A stretch of DNA of 64,000 nucleotides from Bacteroidota bacterium (GCA_029781865.1 JAKOVW010000090.1:96355-160354); one strand, 5' to 3'. Shown: positions 11,201-23,000, counted from the stretch's first letter. Notes: a model not told the origin generated them from the sequence alone. Program-made: numbers and translations.

Positions 11201-11245
11201 GGATTGGATCCGTATCAGTGGGCAGGGTTTGTGTTGGTGGAATAA
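8228..11245 (+). CDS. TPR-CHAT protein, paralog 3
   Basis: Signal peptide MKYGYLFLIALCVTGASAQS; about ten 42-aa TPR units; ILHVATHGYFF and LSACETGLGD. Confidence 0.95.
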   Translation: MKYGYLFLIALCVTGASAQSIDSIAYKQVDSLVKASKGLLGKKEFIKALELNTRAEEMALSTFGEISASFGNACHNHGRIMLTKSEYPEAEKWLLKSKSIYEKTIGIVHTEYANNIINLGILYKAIGQYKKAEPLFLNAIAIREKKFGKVHPDYAASLSYLAGLYLEMGQYEKVESLYLEVKTIREKTLGKNHPDYAGILTNLANFYYATAQYEKAELFFLEAKGIHEKVIGKSHLFYAMNLYNLAILYKDMGQYEKAESLFLEAKEFFEKNFSKVDPNYASCVNNLALVYLHMRLYEKAQSHYLEAIAIQEKILGKDHPGYAKTLNNLASLYMDLGQYENAETLYLEAKTIFEKTFGLVHPVYASSMINLANLYWAMGQYEKAEPLYLEAKAIREKVLGRSHPDYAESLGDLANLYYVIGQYENAELYFNGAFELQQKNILSALHHLSEKEMNLYLQIFKDYENVGFSFIQNTGDKTAGSKKAYDNTLFYKGFLLHSSIQSKQLLVKDTAVAAKYKLLRSLGVQLSKEYSKPIAEQKGVNELEEESNLLEKEIARTVAGYEQTRKQISWKDVQQKLKTDEAAIEFVNYQYRYKHTTDSVMYAALLIKSGSMQPKFISLFEEKSLDSLLHSKSERKADYVNSLYTLADRGAVGIEAPKKSLHELLWKPLDKELIDIKTIYFSPAGLLHRINLDAIPISETETLADKYQLIELNSTRELVLPDLVKPEDHNAILFGGIQFEQDSTIQIEEPLIASRSRGELSFNNMDSTLRGGSWNYLAGTEREVNSIEKILLDAGVKTTLKKGYSASEGFFKSMGENNAASPRILHVATHGYFFPDPKAKVGSSQLAVPSQEPVFKISDHPMLRSGLIMAGGNAAWQGKQSLEGKEDGILTAYEISQMNLSNTELVVLSACETGLGDIQGNEGVYGLQRAFKIAGVKYLIMSLWQVPDKQTSLLMTTFYKKWLGTEGPSKGGNKMSIPDAFHAAQRELRDMGLDPYQWAGFVLVE

Positions 11246-11455
11246 GAGTTTAATTAAATTCAAAACACTTAGAGTTTAATACTAAAATTATTTCAATTCA
11301 TTGATTTTTAACTAGTTTGTATTCAGTAGTCATGTTTAACTTAATAATTAGTGGACAATTAAATCTTATAATTAAAATTATTATTTATAAAAAAAAGTGA
11401 GAATCTGATGTAAGTATTTATCTTGTCAATAATTCTATATTGAAATTTAATATCA

Positions 11456-14400
11456 ATGAAAATTTATGGCATCTTGTATTTATTAATTCTTCCGCTTGTA
11501 GCAATTACACAGTCCATTGATTCAACTATTACCAAACGCATTGAAAATCTGTTTAATGAAATCAATGACGTTGAATACCAAACCAGAATTGATTCAGTTT
11601 ACTCAATTAGTGTAAAGATTGAAAAACAAGTTGCTGAGGGATTTGGAAATGAGTCACTTGAATATGGAAGGTATTGCCATTTACATGGCAAATTACTCTT
11701 TCTGAAATCTAAATACCAGGAGGCTGAGGTTTGGTTAAAAAAAGCGCTGAATATATATAAGAAGCTACTAAAAGTACAAGATGCAAAGTATTTGCAATGC
11801 ATTATCAACATTGGTATTAACTATTATTCCAAAGGGGAATATAGCGAAGCAGAAAAGTGGTTTTTAGAAACAAAAGAAATATGTTTAAAGTCTTTTGGCA
11901 AAATGAATGTTCAATACGCTTCTTCTATTTACTGGCTAGGAAACGTGCAAATGTCATTCAAAAACACATCGGATGCACTTAAATACCATTTGGAAGCAAG
12001 AGAATTAAGGGAAAATATTTTAGGTAAATTCCATGTAGATTATGCAGCTAGTTTGACCAGTTTGTTTAATTGTTATTTAGATCAAAGTAAATTTAAGCAA
12101 GCTGAATCAGCTATACTGGAAGCAATTGAAATTCAGAAATCAATCCTAGGTACTTCTCATCCCAGTTATTTAAGCAGCAAAGATAATTTAGCAAATTTAT
12201 ACAGGAAAACAGGGCAATTGGATCAGTCACTTGAGATAAGAAAACAAACCTTAGAAGCAAGAGAAAAAGTTCTGGGTAAATTTCATCCGTCCTACGCAAC
12301 GAGCGCCTTTAACTATGCAAACATATTGACTGATCTGGGATTTTACGAGGATGCTGAAAAGTACTATATGGAATCGTTGAATATAAGAGAAAAGTTGCTT
12401 GGTAAAAAACACCCTCAATATATGAACACCATAAGCGGTTTGGCATCGCTTTATTTGTCAATGGGTATATACAATAAAGCAGAATCCTATTATTTGCAAA
12501 GTAAAAATTTGCGGGAAGAGTTCTTTGGCAAAGAAAATACAGATTATGCAAACGCATTAGCTGGTTTAGCTAATTTTTATAGAAAAACAGGAAATTATTT
12601 GAAGGCAGAATCTTATGAAAAAGAAGCTCTGCAAATTATTGAGAATAAAAATGGAAAAATGAATCTGGAATATGCAAGGGGTCTTTTCATCCTTGCAAAT
12701 ATATACAGTAACATGCGCTATTATAATAAAGCAGAAGTAATTCAGATAAATTCCCTTGAAATTCTGGATAGTCTTGTTGGTTCGAAAAATAATGAATATG
12801 CAAAGGGAATGAACTCCCTGGGAATAGTTTACGCTAATTTAGCCGAATATAATAAAGCAGATTCCTGTTTTTACAAAGCCCTGGACATAAGAAAAGACTT
12901 ATTTGGAAAGTATCATCGTGACTATGCAAAGAATCTGACTAATATAGCTAGTTTATATTTTCTTAAAAAAGATCTTAAGAAAGCAGAAGAACTTTATTTG
13001 GAAGGTATAGAAATTCAAGATAGTATATTAGGTAAAGAGCATCCTGATTACTGGGAAAGTTTAAGTTACCTTGAAAATTTGTATTTTGTAAGTGGAAATT
13101 ATCAAAAAGCCTATCCATTAATGGTTAATTTAGTCGATCTTTCTAAATTAGCAATAAATCAGGCGAAGCAACATCTTACCGAATCTGAACTTGATAATTA
13201 TCTTATAATTTTTCAAGACATTAATGACCGGTTGTTTTCATTGGCAAGCCTGGATACTATTCATTCGGCAAAGTATTTTGAATTAGGATTGGATAACTTA
13301 CTTTTTTACAAGGGATTTTTATTAAATGCTGTAAATCAATTGAGGAATTTAGCTCATATTGACTCAGCTGCAGGTCAAAAGTGGAACCTGTTGAAGTCAT
13401 ATGAAACTATGCTAGTTAAGGAGTTATCCAAGCCAATTAAAGCCCGGAGGGACATTTCAAAATTGAAAGAAAAGATCGATCAAATTGAAAAGGAACTATT
13501 GTATTCTGTGCAGTCTTATGGTATATTAGCCAGGCAAGTTACCTGGAAAGAAGTGAAGAATAAATTAAGAATAAATGAAGCTGCTGTTGAATTTGTGAAA
13601 TACAAATTTAATAATGTAAAAGATTCCATTACAAGTGAATATTATGGGGCGCTTTTGACAAGATGGGATAAGAATCAAGTAGAATTTATCCAATTATGTG
13701 AACAGAAGCAACTAAATACATTATTCCTCGTGGATTCTTCAAGTAGCAAACAAAAAGTAATATCGAAGAACTATACATCAGTGGGTGGTAGAAATCTACT
13801 ATACAATTATCTTTGGCAACCACTGGAAAAAAGTTTGAACGATATTAAAAAAATATATTTGTCTCCTTCTGGTTCAATTTATCAAATAAATATAGGAGCT
13901 ATTCCAGCTAATAATTACGAAACCATTTCAGACAAATATTTGCTGGTGGAAATGGGGTCTACGCGGAGTTTGGTAACAGATAGTTCCACCACTTTGATTA
14001 ATGTATTGGAATATCCTAATAAAAAGGCCATTCTGTTTGGTGGTGTTGAGTATGATTTAGATAGTAATAAATTAGCTGCTTTCGAGCGAAACGAAAATTT
14101 TGATAAACATTCAACTTCATTTTCGCAAATTTCAATTACTGGTTCTTTAATGGGAGATATAAGTAATTCAACAACCAGGGGAAAAAACTGGCAGTACTTA
14201 AAATGGACAGATAAAGAAGTAGACCAAATAAAAAAAATCTTCCAGCGTGAGGAAATAAATACCCTTGTTTATAAATATAATGATGCCACCGAAGAGCATT
14301 TCAAATCTATTAGTGGTGATAAGGCTTATACTAAATTTTTGCACCTGTCCACACATGGTTATTTTTTTGAAAATAGTTCAAGTAATTCTGCTGAGATTTC

Positions 14401-14860
14401 TGAAAAGCTAACTACAGATATTCCATTTAAGTCTTCAGAAAACCCCATGATTCGTTCGGGCCTGATACTTGCTGGTGGTAATTTTGCATGGACAAATGGC
14501 AAATCGTATGGGGAATACTTGGAAGACGGAATCCTAACAGCTTACGAAATTTCGCAAATGGATTTATACAATACTGAATTGGTAGTATTATCTGCGTGTG
14601 AAACAGGATTAGGTGATATCAAAGGGAATGAGGGAGTATATGGGTTGCAGCGTGCATTTAAAATTGCAGGAGTAAAATATATCATCATGAGTTTGTGGCA
14701 AGTGCCTGATAAACAGACATCTCAGTTAATGATTGCATTCTATAAAAACTGGTTGAATAGAAAAATGACTATACCGGATGCATTTTATGCCGCGCAAAAG
14801 GAACTGCGTAATCAGGGATTGGATCCTTTTCAGTGGGCTGGATTTATCCTGGTCGAGTAA
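11456..14860 (+). CDS. TPR-CHAT protein, paralog 4 (most divergent)
   Basis: Signal-like N-terminus; TPR units; FLHLSTHGYFF and LSACETGLGD. Confidence 0.95.
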   Translation: MKIYGILYLLILPLVAITQSIDSTITKRIENLFNEINDVEYQTRIDSVYSISVKIEKQVAEGFGNESLEYGRYCHLHGKLLFLKSKYQEAEVWLKKALNIYKKLLKVQDAKYLQCIINIGINYYSKGEYSEAEKWFLETKEICLKSFGKMNVQYASSIYWLGNVQMSFKNTSDALKYHLEARELRENILGKFHVDYAASLTSLFNCYLDQSKFKQAESAILEAIEIQKSILGTSHPSYLSSKDNLANLYRKTGQLDQSLEIRKQTLEAREKVLGKFHPSYATSAFNYANILTDLGFYEDAEKYYMESLNIREKLLGKKHPQYMNTISGLASLYLSMGIYNKAESYYLQSKNLREEFFGKENTDYANALAGLANFYRKTGNYLKAESYEKEALQIIENKNGKMNLEYARGLFILANIYSNMRYYNKAEVIQINSLEILDSLVGSKNNEYAKGMNSLGIVYANLAEYNKADSCFYKALDIRKDLFGKYHRDYAKNLTNIASLYFLKKDLKKAEELYLEGIEIQDSILGKEHPDYWESLSYLENLYFVSGNYQKAYPLMVNLVDLSKLAINQAKQHLTESELDNYLIIFQDINDRLFSLASLDTIHSAKYFELGLDNLLFYKGFLLNAVNQLRNLAHIDSAAGQKWNLLKSYETMLVKELSKPIKARRDISKLKEKIDQIEKELLYSVQSYGILARQVTWKEVKNKLRINEAAVEFVKYKFNNVKDSITSEYYGALLTRWDKNQVEFIQLCEQKQLNTLFLVDSSSSKQKVISKNYTSVGGRNLLYNYLWQPLEKSLNDIKKIYLSPSGSIYQINIGAIPANNYETISDKYLLVEMGSTRSLVTDSSTTLINVLEYPNKKAILFGGVEYDLDSNKLAAFERNENFDKHSTSFSQISITGSLMGDISNSTTRGKNWQYLKWTDKEVDQIKKIFQREEINTLVYKYNDATEEHFKSISGDKAYTKFLHLSTHGYFFENSSSNSAEISEKLTTDIPFKSSENPMIRSGLILAGGNFAWTNGKSYGEYLEDGILTAYEISQMDLYNTELVVLSACETGLGDIKGNEGVYGLQRAFKIAGVKYIIMSLWQVPDKQTSQLMIAFYKNWLNRKMTIPDAFYAAQKELRNQGLDPFQWAGFILVE

Positions 14861-15070
14861 ATTGGGTAAGAAATTGGATATCCGGATGTTTAAAAATAAA
14901 AATGGATCAAATGGTTTCGAAATAATAATTAGAAAAATGGTAAATTATTTTCTTCTTTCAAGCTAAGATAGGCAACACCTTAAGTATATAAGAATACTAA
15001 TTTACCTCGATTCGCTTGTATTAAAGGATTGAAATAAAATAATTACTGTAACTTATTTCAAATTGCTAAT

Positions 15071-15676
15071 TTGTGGCAGATAATCCACTTCGATTTGAAT
15101 TCAGAAGAAACCAGGTTTACGAGCGATAAGGAACTTTTTGAGGCGTTGAAAGGTGGCCATATGGAAGCCTTTGACCAAATATATAAAATGCATAGGACCG
15201 AATTCATTTACGCAGCTACTTCTAAATTCAGGGCAGTTCCCAAAGATGATATCATTGATGCCTGGCAGGATTCTGTTATTTCTTTTTATGAACAGATCCG
15301 GGACGGTAAATTGGTATATCTGAGTTGCAGCATCCGGAGTTTTCTTTTCCTTCTTGGATTCCGTTATATTATCAAATATAAAAGGCGTTATTTAAAGGAA
15401 ACTGATATTCAACCACTCGAAGAAACCGGCATACCTGATATGTCTTTGATTGACCTGGATTGGCAAAGTCGTACACAAGATAATCTCAAGCAATTGCATT
15501 CAGCCGTAAATCAACTTCCGGATCAAAGCCGTCGAATCCTGTATATGCGATTCTATGAGCAGAAGACAGTTGAAGAGATCAGGTCAATTATGAATTACAA
15601 TTCTTCAAATGCAGTTAGCGTAACACTTTCCAGGGCTCTTGTTAAACTAAAAGAATTATTACAACACAAAAAGTAG
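15071..15676 (+). CDS. ECF-type sigma-70 family RNA polymerase sigma factor
   Basis: Sigma region 2-like (FDQIYKMHRTEFIYAATSKF...DIIDAWQDSVISFYEQI) and region 4-like (LPDQSRRILYMRFYEQKTVEEIRSIMNYNSSNAVSVTLSRALVKLKELL). Start codon uncertain (TTG at 15071). Confidence 0.88.
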   Translation: MWQIIHFDLNSEETRFTSDKELFEALKGGHMEAFDQIYKMHRTEFIYAATSKFRAVPKDDIIDAWQDSVISFYEQIRDGKLVYLSCSIRSFLFLLGFRYIIKYKRRYLKETDIQPLEETGIPDMSLIDLDWQSRTQDNLKQLHSAVNQLPDQSRRILYMRFYEQKTVEEIRSIMNYNSSNAVSVTLSRALVKLKELLQHKK

Positions 15677-15679
15677 TAC

Positions 15680-16546
15680 ATGTACGAAGAAAAGATAGAG
15701 CGATATCTGGCAAATGAAATGTCTACTGAAGAAAGAAAAAACTTTGAAGGACAGCTTCAACATGATTCTGTACTTAAAGATGAATTTGAGAATACACAAA
15801 AAGCACTGGAGGATTTAAGGTGGCATCAGAGAATGGATTTAAAAGCACGATTGCAAAATATTGAAAAGACAATTCAAAGTAATGAATCCCAAAATACTAA
15901 ATTAAAGTTTGGCTGGATCGTCCTGGGTATCGTAATTCTTTTAATACTCTTTCTGATTTGGTTAAGATTTAACTCTAGTTCAACTCAGGAAATACCTGAT
16001 CTGAAGATTAAAACAAATCATGATACAATTATCCGGCATGTCCCTGATGCCATGCCACAAGAAACCATAAAAGTAAAGTCCGGAGAAATAATCCCTGATT
16101 CTAAGCCAGAGATAAAAAAAGCTAAGCATACTCCGGAAGAAATATATGCCATGGTCTATGAACCATATACAGATGCAGAATTAGAGAATCAAGTTCGGGG
16201 AGGGGATGAAAAAAATGATTATGAAGTATTTTGCAATTTCTATTACAATGAGCGCTATGCAAAGGCTATTTCCGTCTATGGAAATCTTAATGCAGATTTA
16301 AAAGCCAATGAGAGGGTTCTATTAATCAAAGCCAACTCGCATCTTGCCTTGAACCAATTGTTTCCGGCCATCTCCATTCTGGAAAAACTCCATAGAGATA
16401 CCAATTCCAAAAACAAGAAAGAAATTTGCTGGTATTTGGGACTATGTTATCTGAGACTCAATCGCATTGATGAAGCCACTAAATTGTTTTCGGATCCTTC
16501 ATTGAGATCGGACCCACGATCTAAAAAAGTCTTGAGAGCCATGTAA
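15680..16546 (+). CDS. Membrane-anchored anti-sigma-like protein with C-terminal TPR-like region
   Basis: 3 nt after the sigma ORF; IERYLANEMSTEERKNFEGQLQ N-terminus; single TM segment FGWIVLGIVILLILFLIWL; TPR-like C-terminus. Confidence 0.72.
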   Translation: MYEEKIERYLANEMSTEERKNFEGQLQHDSVLKDEFENTQKALEDLRWHQRMDLKARLQNIEKTIQSNESQNTKLKFGWIVLGIVILLILFLIWLRFNSSSTQEIPDLKIKTNHDTIIRHVPDAMPQETIKVKSGEIIPDSKPEIKKAKHTPEEIYAMVYEPYTDAELENQVRGGDEKNDYEVFCNFYYNERYAKAISVYGNLNADLKANERVLLIKANSHLALNQLFPAISILEKLHRDTNSKNKKEICWYLGLCYLRLNRIDEATKLFSDPSLRSDPRSKKVLRAM

Positions 16547-16689
16547 GTTCTCCAGCCAACTCACCATAAATGGGGGTGTTTTTTCCGAATTGAATGAAAA
16601 TCCAAAATTATTTTTCTTAGTGATGCTAAGATTCCTACCCTTTCTGGTATCTCTCCGATATTTAATAAAATTAATAATGATCTATCGGA

Positions 16690-16902
16690 ATGAAAAACCA
16701 GCATAATGGCATTACCGTCAGAGAATATGAAGTCTTGAAATTGATTGTGGATGGTTATTCAGACCGGCAAATCGCTGAACGCTTATGTATAACGATACAT
16801 ACGGTCAATGCTTATCGCAAGATACTATTGAAAAAACTGAATGCTAACAATGTTGCTTCTATGGTAAGAATAGCCATATTGAGCGATTTGGTAAAATTTT
16901 AA
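16690..16902 (+). CDS. Stand-alone LuxR/GerE-type HTH protein
   Basis: ITVREYEVLKLIVDGYSDRQIAERLCITIHTVNAYRKILLKKLNANN. Confidence 0.82.
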   Translation: MKNQHNGITVREYEVLKLIVDGYSDRQIAERLCITIHTVNAYRKILLKKLNANNVASMVRIAILSDLVKF

Positions 16903-17028
16903 AATTTTTTCAGAAGTAAGTACTTGAAGCTTAAGTCTTAATATGTAGTGCTACCATTTATGGCAATTGCATAGCGGATTTATAATAATCATTTTTGTCA
17001 ACTTTTTACAACTCTAAATTTCTCAATT

Positions 17029-20000
17029 ATGGAAAAACCAACCAGGAGTCTTATCTCCTTTATCTTTATTTTAAGTATTCCTTATTTAATACTGGCCCAG
17101 AATGCCGGAGATTACCGGAGTAAAGTTGCCAGTGGAAATTGGAGTAGTGCTGGTAGCTGGGAAGTATTTGATGGAACCAACTGGGTTGGCGCTGCCACTG
17201 CGCCAAACAGTGCAAATGGGATAATTACCATTAGAAGCCCACATGTCATCACTTTAAATTCAACAGTAACAGCAGATCAAATTGTAGTGGAGTCTGGTGG
17301 AAGTCTTTATATCAACAATCCTGGTGTATTAAATCTGAATGATGATACAGGCGAAGATCTTGTATGCTCGGGTTTTATTTGGCATACCAATGGCACTATT
17401 AATGGTCCGGGCACAATTCGTATTAATTCAGGAGGCACGATACAATTGTCTAATGGGACTGCACAAACTATGGTTATCGCAACTACTTTGACCAACTTCG
17501 GGACTGTTTATTGGTCGAACAATACAACAGGTGGTTCATCCACTTCGACGTTGACATTGACTAATGGAAAAATTATTAATAATGCAGCATTTACAGTAAA
17601 TAGTACTTCAGGACCTATATCTGAAAAAATAAATGGTGGAGATATTGTCAATAACGGTACAATAACTTATTCGAGTAGTTCTTCCGTCCCTAATTTTACC
17701 ATGAATGTGAATAAAATCACCAACAATCTCAATGCCAGCATTATTGCAAATGCGAATGGTGCTTTAATTATTCAAGCAGCAGTTGGAGATACACATGAAG
17801 GCACATTTACTTCAAATTCTTCCAATGGATTGAAATTTACGGGTGCGGCTATTCAAACGTATACTTCTAATTGTACCTTTAATGGAAGTGGCTTTATTGA
17901 ATTCAATCAAGGTACTCATACGTTTAATGCAAATTACAATGCAGGCTCAACAAGAATTACGGGAGCAACAACAGTTTATAATTATTCTAGTCTCAATTTC
18001 AATAACCTCTATTTAAGCGGGGGAACCTTCGGAGGGCCATGTGTTAAAAATATGAACGGAGGTATGGGATGGGATGGAGGAATGGTATCCGGTGGTGATC
18101 TAATTATACCCGCCACAAAATCACTGGCTATTGGGGGTGGTGCTTATGTCACCTGGACATTAGCATGCAATCTTACTAATAATGGAAGTATTGGCCTTGC
18201 CAATGCAAATCCGGGATGTTGCGGTACCTCAACGTTGGCAATGTCTGGCCAAACCATAACGAATAATGGATCCTTTGTCATTTCTTACAGTGGTTATGCA
18301 AGTGGAACAACTCAGAAAATTTCTGGTGGAACATTTATCAATAATGGAATATTAAAGACAACAAGCCACATTAACAACGTTGAATTGAATTTATCATCTT
18401 TTGTCAATAACCAAACCGGTCTTGTATTCGCAGAAGGAAACGGTCGACTCACTTTGAATATTACGAGCGGATCTGTTAATGATGGTGATTTTCAAAGTAA
18501 TTCAACAACCGGAATGTTATTTACGGGACCGGCCGCAATGACTTATGATATTAATAGTGATTTTACAGGAAGTGGCAAGTTTGAATTTCAATCTGGAACG
18601 CATACGTTAAACGGAGCCTATCATGGTAGTTCTACCATATTAAGCGGAGCCGCAATAAATTTTAACATGCCTAATGTCAATTTCAATTACATAGCTCTGA
18701 CTGCTGGAACATTTAGTGGTATTGGGTCAAGGACATGTAATAATATCGATTGGACGGGTGGGACGATAGCTGGAGCTCCTTTGTCTCAAGCATCAGGAAG
18801 TCAGTTAAATATGATTGTTCCTACCAGTGGAACTACATATAACTTAAATACAACATTTACCTGCAATGGAAATATTACATGGACAAATAATCCCGGTGGT
18901 AGTCAGAGCTCAACACTAAACCTAGCATCAGGCAACTTAATTAATAACGGCACCATGAATATTAATATGGGAGTAAATAATACAAACACGATATCAAATG
19001 GTCAGCTTACTAATAACGGCATTTTTAATCGCAATGCAAATGGTACATTTAATTTTCAATCATCTGCCACATTGACAAACACAGGTACCCTGAATTTTTT
19101 TGCTGGCTCCAGTGTACTGGGTACTCAAAATCTCGGTGGAATCATTAATTTGACTAGTGGGGTATTCAACTGCAATACCGTTAACTTTAATGGTACTGTT
19201 CTTAATATGACGGGTTCTGCATTAATAAACTCAAGCATTAATTTTAACTTCACTGGAAATACATTGCAATCATTTAATGGGGATGGTACCAGTACAATAG
19301 AAAGGATGGGAATGAATGCATCCGGAGGTTTGATTATTAATGCAAATCAACTTACGGTTAATTCTACTTTAACTTATACCAATGGAATCATTTATGCTAC
19401 TTACGGAAACCTAGTACTTAATGGTAGTCTCGTAGGCAATGGTAGTTCCACCGCTTATGTAGTTACAAATGGATCTGCAGGCTTTCTTCGAAATCTAAAT
19501 TCAATTGCGACGTTTACATTCCCTGTTGGAACCACATCAGGCTTTTCTCCAATTGATGTTCAAATCTTATCCACAGCGGGGCAGGGACTCCATGCAGTAA
19601 GGGTTTTTGATAATGTATATTCTTCTTATAGTCCATCAGGCAATGGCAGCCCGGCAGGACCTTCAATAACATCCGCACAGGTCAATCGTTCCTGGGTGGT
19701 ATGGAAATGGAATGGAGGAACAATTAATGCCAAGTTGAATTTAAAGTGGCTAACCAATGAAGAAAGTCCGGACTTCAACAGAAATCTATGCAGGATAGCA
19801 AAGTATGATGCTAATACAAATAACTGGACATTAGAGTCACAGACTTCAGGCGGATCTGGACCACTATTTAGTGTGGCTTCCTCAGCTCAAACTTCATTTA
19901 CAACGTCAAATATTTATTGTGTTATTGGCCAATTTACTACGGCTACACAAACCATAGCGCCACAATGTGCAGGTAATTCTATAAGTATTAATTATAAAGC

Positions 20001-23000
20001 AATTGGTTCATTTACCTCCGGAAATGCGTTTACTGCACAACTAAGCGATGCAAATGGGGATTTTACTTCGGCAGTGAATATTGGATCACTTAATTCAACA
20101 ACTGATGGCATTATATCTTGCATCATCCCTTCAAACACACCTGCAGGAACGGGGTATCGAATACGTGTTGTCAGCAGTATGCCGGTATCAAAAGGAAGCG
20201 ATAATGGATCCAACATCACCATTTTTCAGTCTATTACTTATTATGCAGATGATGATCACGATGGGTATGGAGATCCTATCCATTTTTTAGTAAGTTGTTC
20301 TGGACCGCCTAATGGATATGTTAACAATAACTTAGATTGTGATGATACGAATGTCAATGTCCATCCCAACGCAACTGAAATCTGCAATTTGATTGATGAT
20401 GATTGTGATGGACTAATAGATGATGCAGATCCGGGCATAGTAGGACGCAGCACCTGGAATGCTGATGCGGATGGAGATGGATATGGCGATGCGAACAATT
20501 CAGTATTGGCTTGTGTACAACCAAATGGTTATGTGTCGAATGGTAATGATTGCAATGATGCTAATGCATCGGTGCATCCGGGAGCCGGAGAATTCTGCAA
20601 TGATTACGATGATGATTGTGATGGCTTGATAGACGACAATGATCCTGAAATCACAGGGCAACCGACCTGGTATGTGGATGCCGATGGGGATGGATATGGA
20701 GATGCAAGCAATTCAGTATTGGCTTGCGTACAACCAAATGGTTATGTATCTAATGGCGATGATTGCAATGATGCTAATGCAGCAGTACATCCCGGAGCAG
20801 GAGAATTCTGTAATGATTACGATGATGATTGTGACGGATTGATAGACGACAATGATCCGGAAATCACAGGACAACCAACCTGGTATGCAGATACAGATGG
20901 AGATGGATTTGGCGATCCCAGTAATTCTGTTTTGGCCTGTGTACAACCAAATGGATATGTGTCGAATGGTAATGATTGCAATGATGCTAATGCAACGGTA
21001 CATCCGGGAGCCGGTGAATTCTGCAATGATTATGATGATGATTGTGATGGATTGATTGATGACAATGATCCGGAAATCACAGGCCAACCGACCTGGTATG
21101 CGGATGCGGATGGAGATGGATTTGGTGATGTTAATAATTCGGTGTTGGCTTGTGTACAACCAAATGGATATGTATCTAATAGCGATGATTGTAATGATGC
21201 TAATGCATCAGTACATCCCGGCGTCGGAGAATTCTGCAATGATTATGATGATGACTGTGACGGATTGATAGACGACAATGATCCGGAAATCAAAGGTCAA
21301 CCGACCTGGTATGTAGATGCGGATGGAGACGGATATGGCGATGCTAATAATTCTGTATTGGCATGTTTGCAACCGAGTGACTATGTATCCAATGGAGATG
21401 ATTGCAATGATTCAAATAGCGCGATTCATCCCGGAGCCGGAGAATTCTGTAATGGTTACGATGATAATTGTGACGGATTGATTGATGATAATGATCCTGA
21501 GATCACAGGCCAGCCGACCTGGTATGCAGATGTTGATGGAGATGGATTTGGTGATGTAAATAATTTGGTGTTGGCTTGTGTACAACCTTATGGATATGTA
21601 TCTAATGGCGACGATTGTAATGATTCAAATAATGCAATACATCCGGGAGCGGGAGAATTTTGCAATGATTACGATGATGATTGTGATGGCTTAATAGACG
21701 ATAATGATCCGGAAATCACAGGTCAACCGACCTGGTATGCGGATACAGATGGAGACGGATTTGGCGATCCCAATAATCCTGTTTTGGCTTGTGTACAACC
21801 GAATGGCTATGTATCCAATGGAGATGATTGCAACGACAGTAATGCATCAATACATCCGGGAGCCGGAGAATTTTGCAATGATTATGATGATGACTGTGAC
21901 GGTTTGATCGATGACAATGATCCTGAAATCACAGGGCAACTAACCTGGTATGCAGATACGGATGGAGATGGATATGGAGATGCTAACAATGCAGTTTTAG
22001 CTTGTTTGCAACCTAATGGTTATGTATCCAATGGCGATGATTGCAATGATGCAAATGCAGCAATACATCCGGGAGCAGGAGAATTCTGCAATGATTTTGA
22101 TGATGACTGTGATGGTTTAATAGACGATAATGATCCGGAAATCACGGGTCAACCGACCTGGTATGCGGATACCGATGGAGACGGATATGGCGATGCCAAC
22201 AATTCGGTATTAGCTTGTGTACAACCGAATGGCTATGTATCCAATGGAGATGATTGCAATGATGCAGACGCTGCGATTCATCCAGGTGCTGAAGAGATTT
22301 GTGGAAATAATGTTGATGAAAATTGTGATAATCTAATTGACGAAAATTGTTGTGTTGCACCTCAAATTATTAATTGTCCATCTAATATAACAATTGATGC
22401 TGTAACTAATGCTTGTGCAAAACTTGTGACCTATTCATCGGCATCAGCCAATGGAACCGGACCAATTACTATAACATATTCTCAGGCATCAGGCACTAAA
22501 TTTCCTGTAGGTATTACAACAGTTTTGGTTACTGCAGAAAATAATTGTGGGATAGATAATTGTTCGTTTAACGTTGAAGTTGTCGATAATCAAAAACCAG
22601 TAATATCTTGTAAAAATATAACACTAAATCTTGATCAGAATGGTGTTGCGGTTGTAAATCCTGATTTGGTAGTTTTAAGTGTTTATGATAATTGTGGAAT
22701 TCTTTCTAAAGTCACTTCACCGGCTGTTCTGGATTGTGATCATTTAGGATCTAATCAGGTTACTCTTATTGTTACGGACATCCACAATAATTCTTCAACT
22801 TGTATTGCCAATGTGAATGTCATTGATAATATAAAGCCTTTTGCAAAATGTAAAGATTTGACTGTGTCGCTGAGTATGTCAGGAACTGTATTAGTACAAG
22901 GATTTGAATTGGATGGTGGATCTTCAGATAATTGTGAAATTGCTTCATACCCCAATTCAACTTATATTCTTAATTGTAATAATCTTGGAAAAAACAATCT

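Noticed and set aside
1-14860. Type III-E CRISPR (Craspase) locus because of the TPR-CHAT genes
   Set aside because: No gRAMP/Cas7-11, no array and no Cas1; the CHAT proteins have export signals. Only the protease-sigma analogy is retained, as a hypothesis.
20639-21907. Alternative-frame ORFs over the MopE-like repeats (both strands)
   Set aside because: Same shadow-frame effect from the 213-bp repeat; only the +1 frame of 17029-24315 has signal peptide and domain logic.
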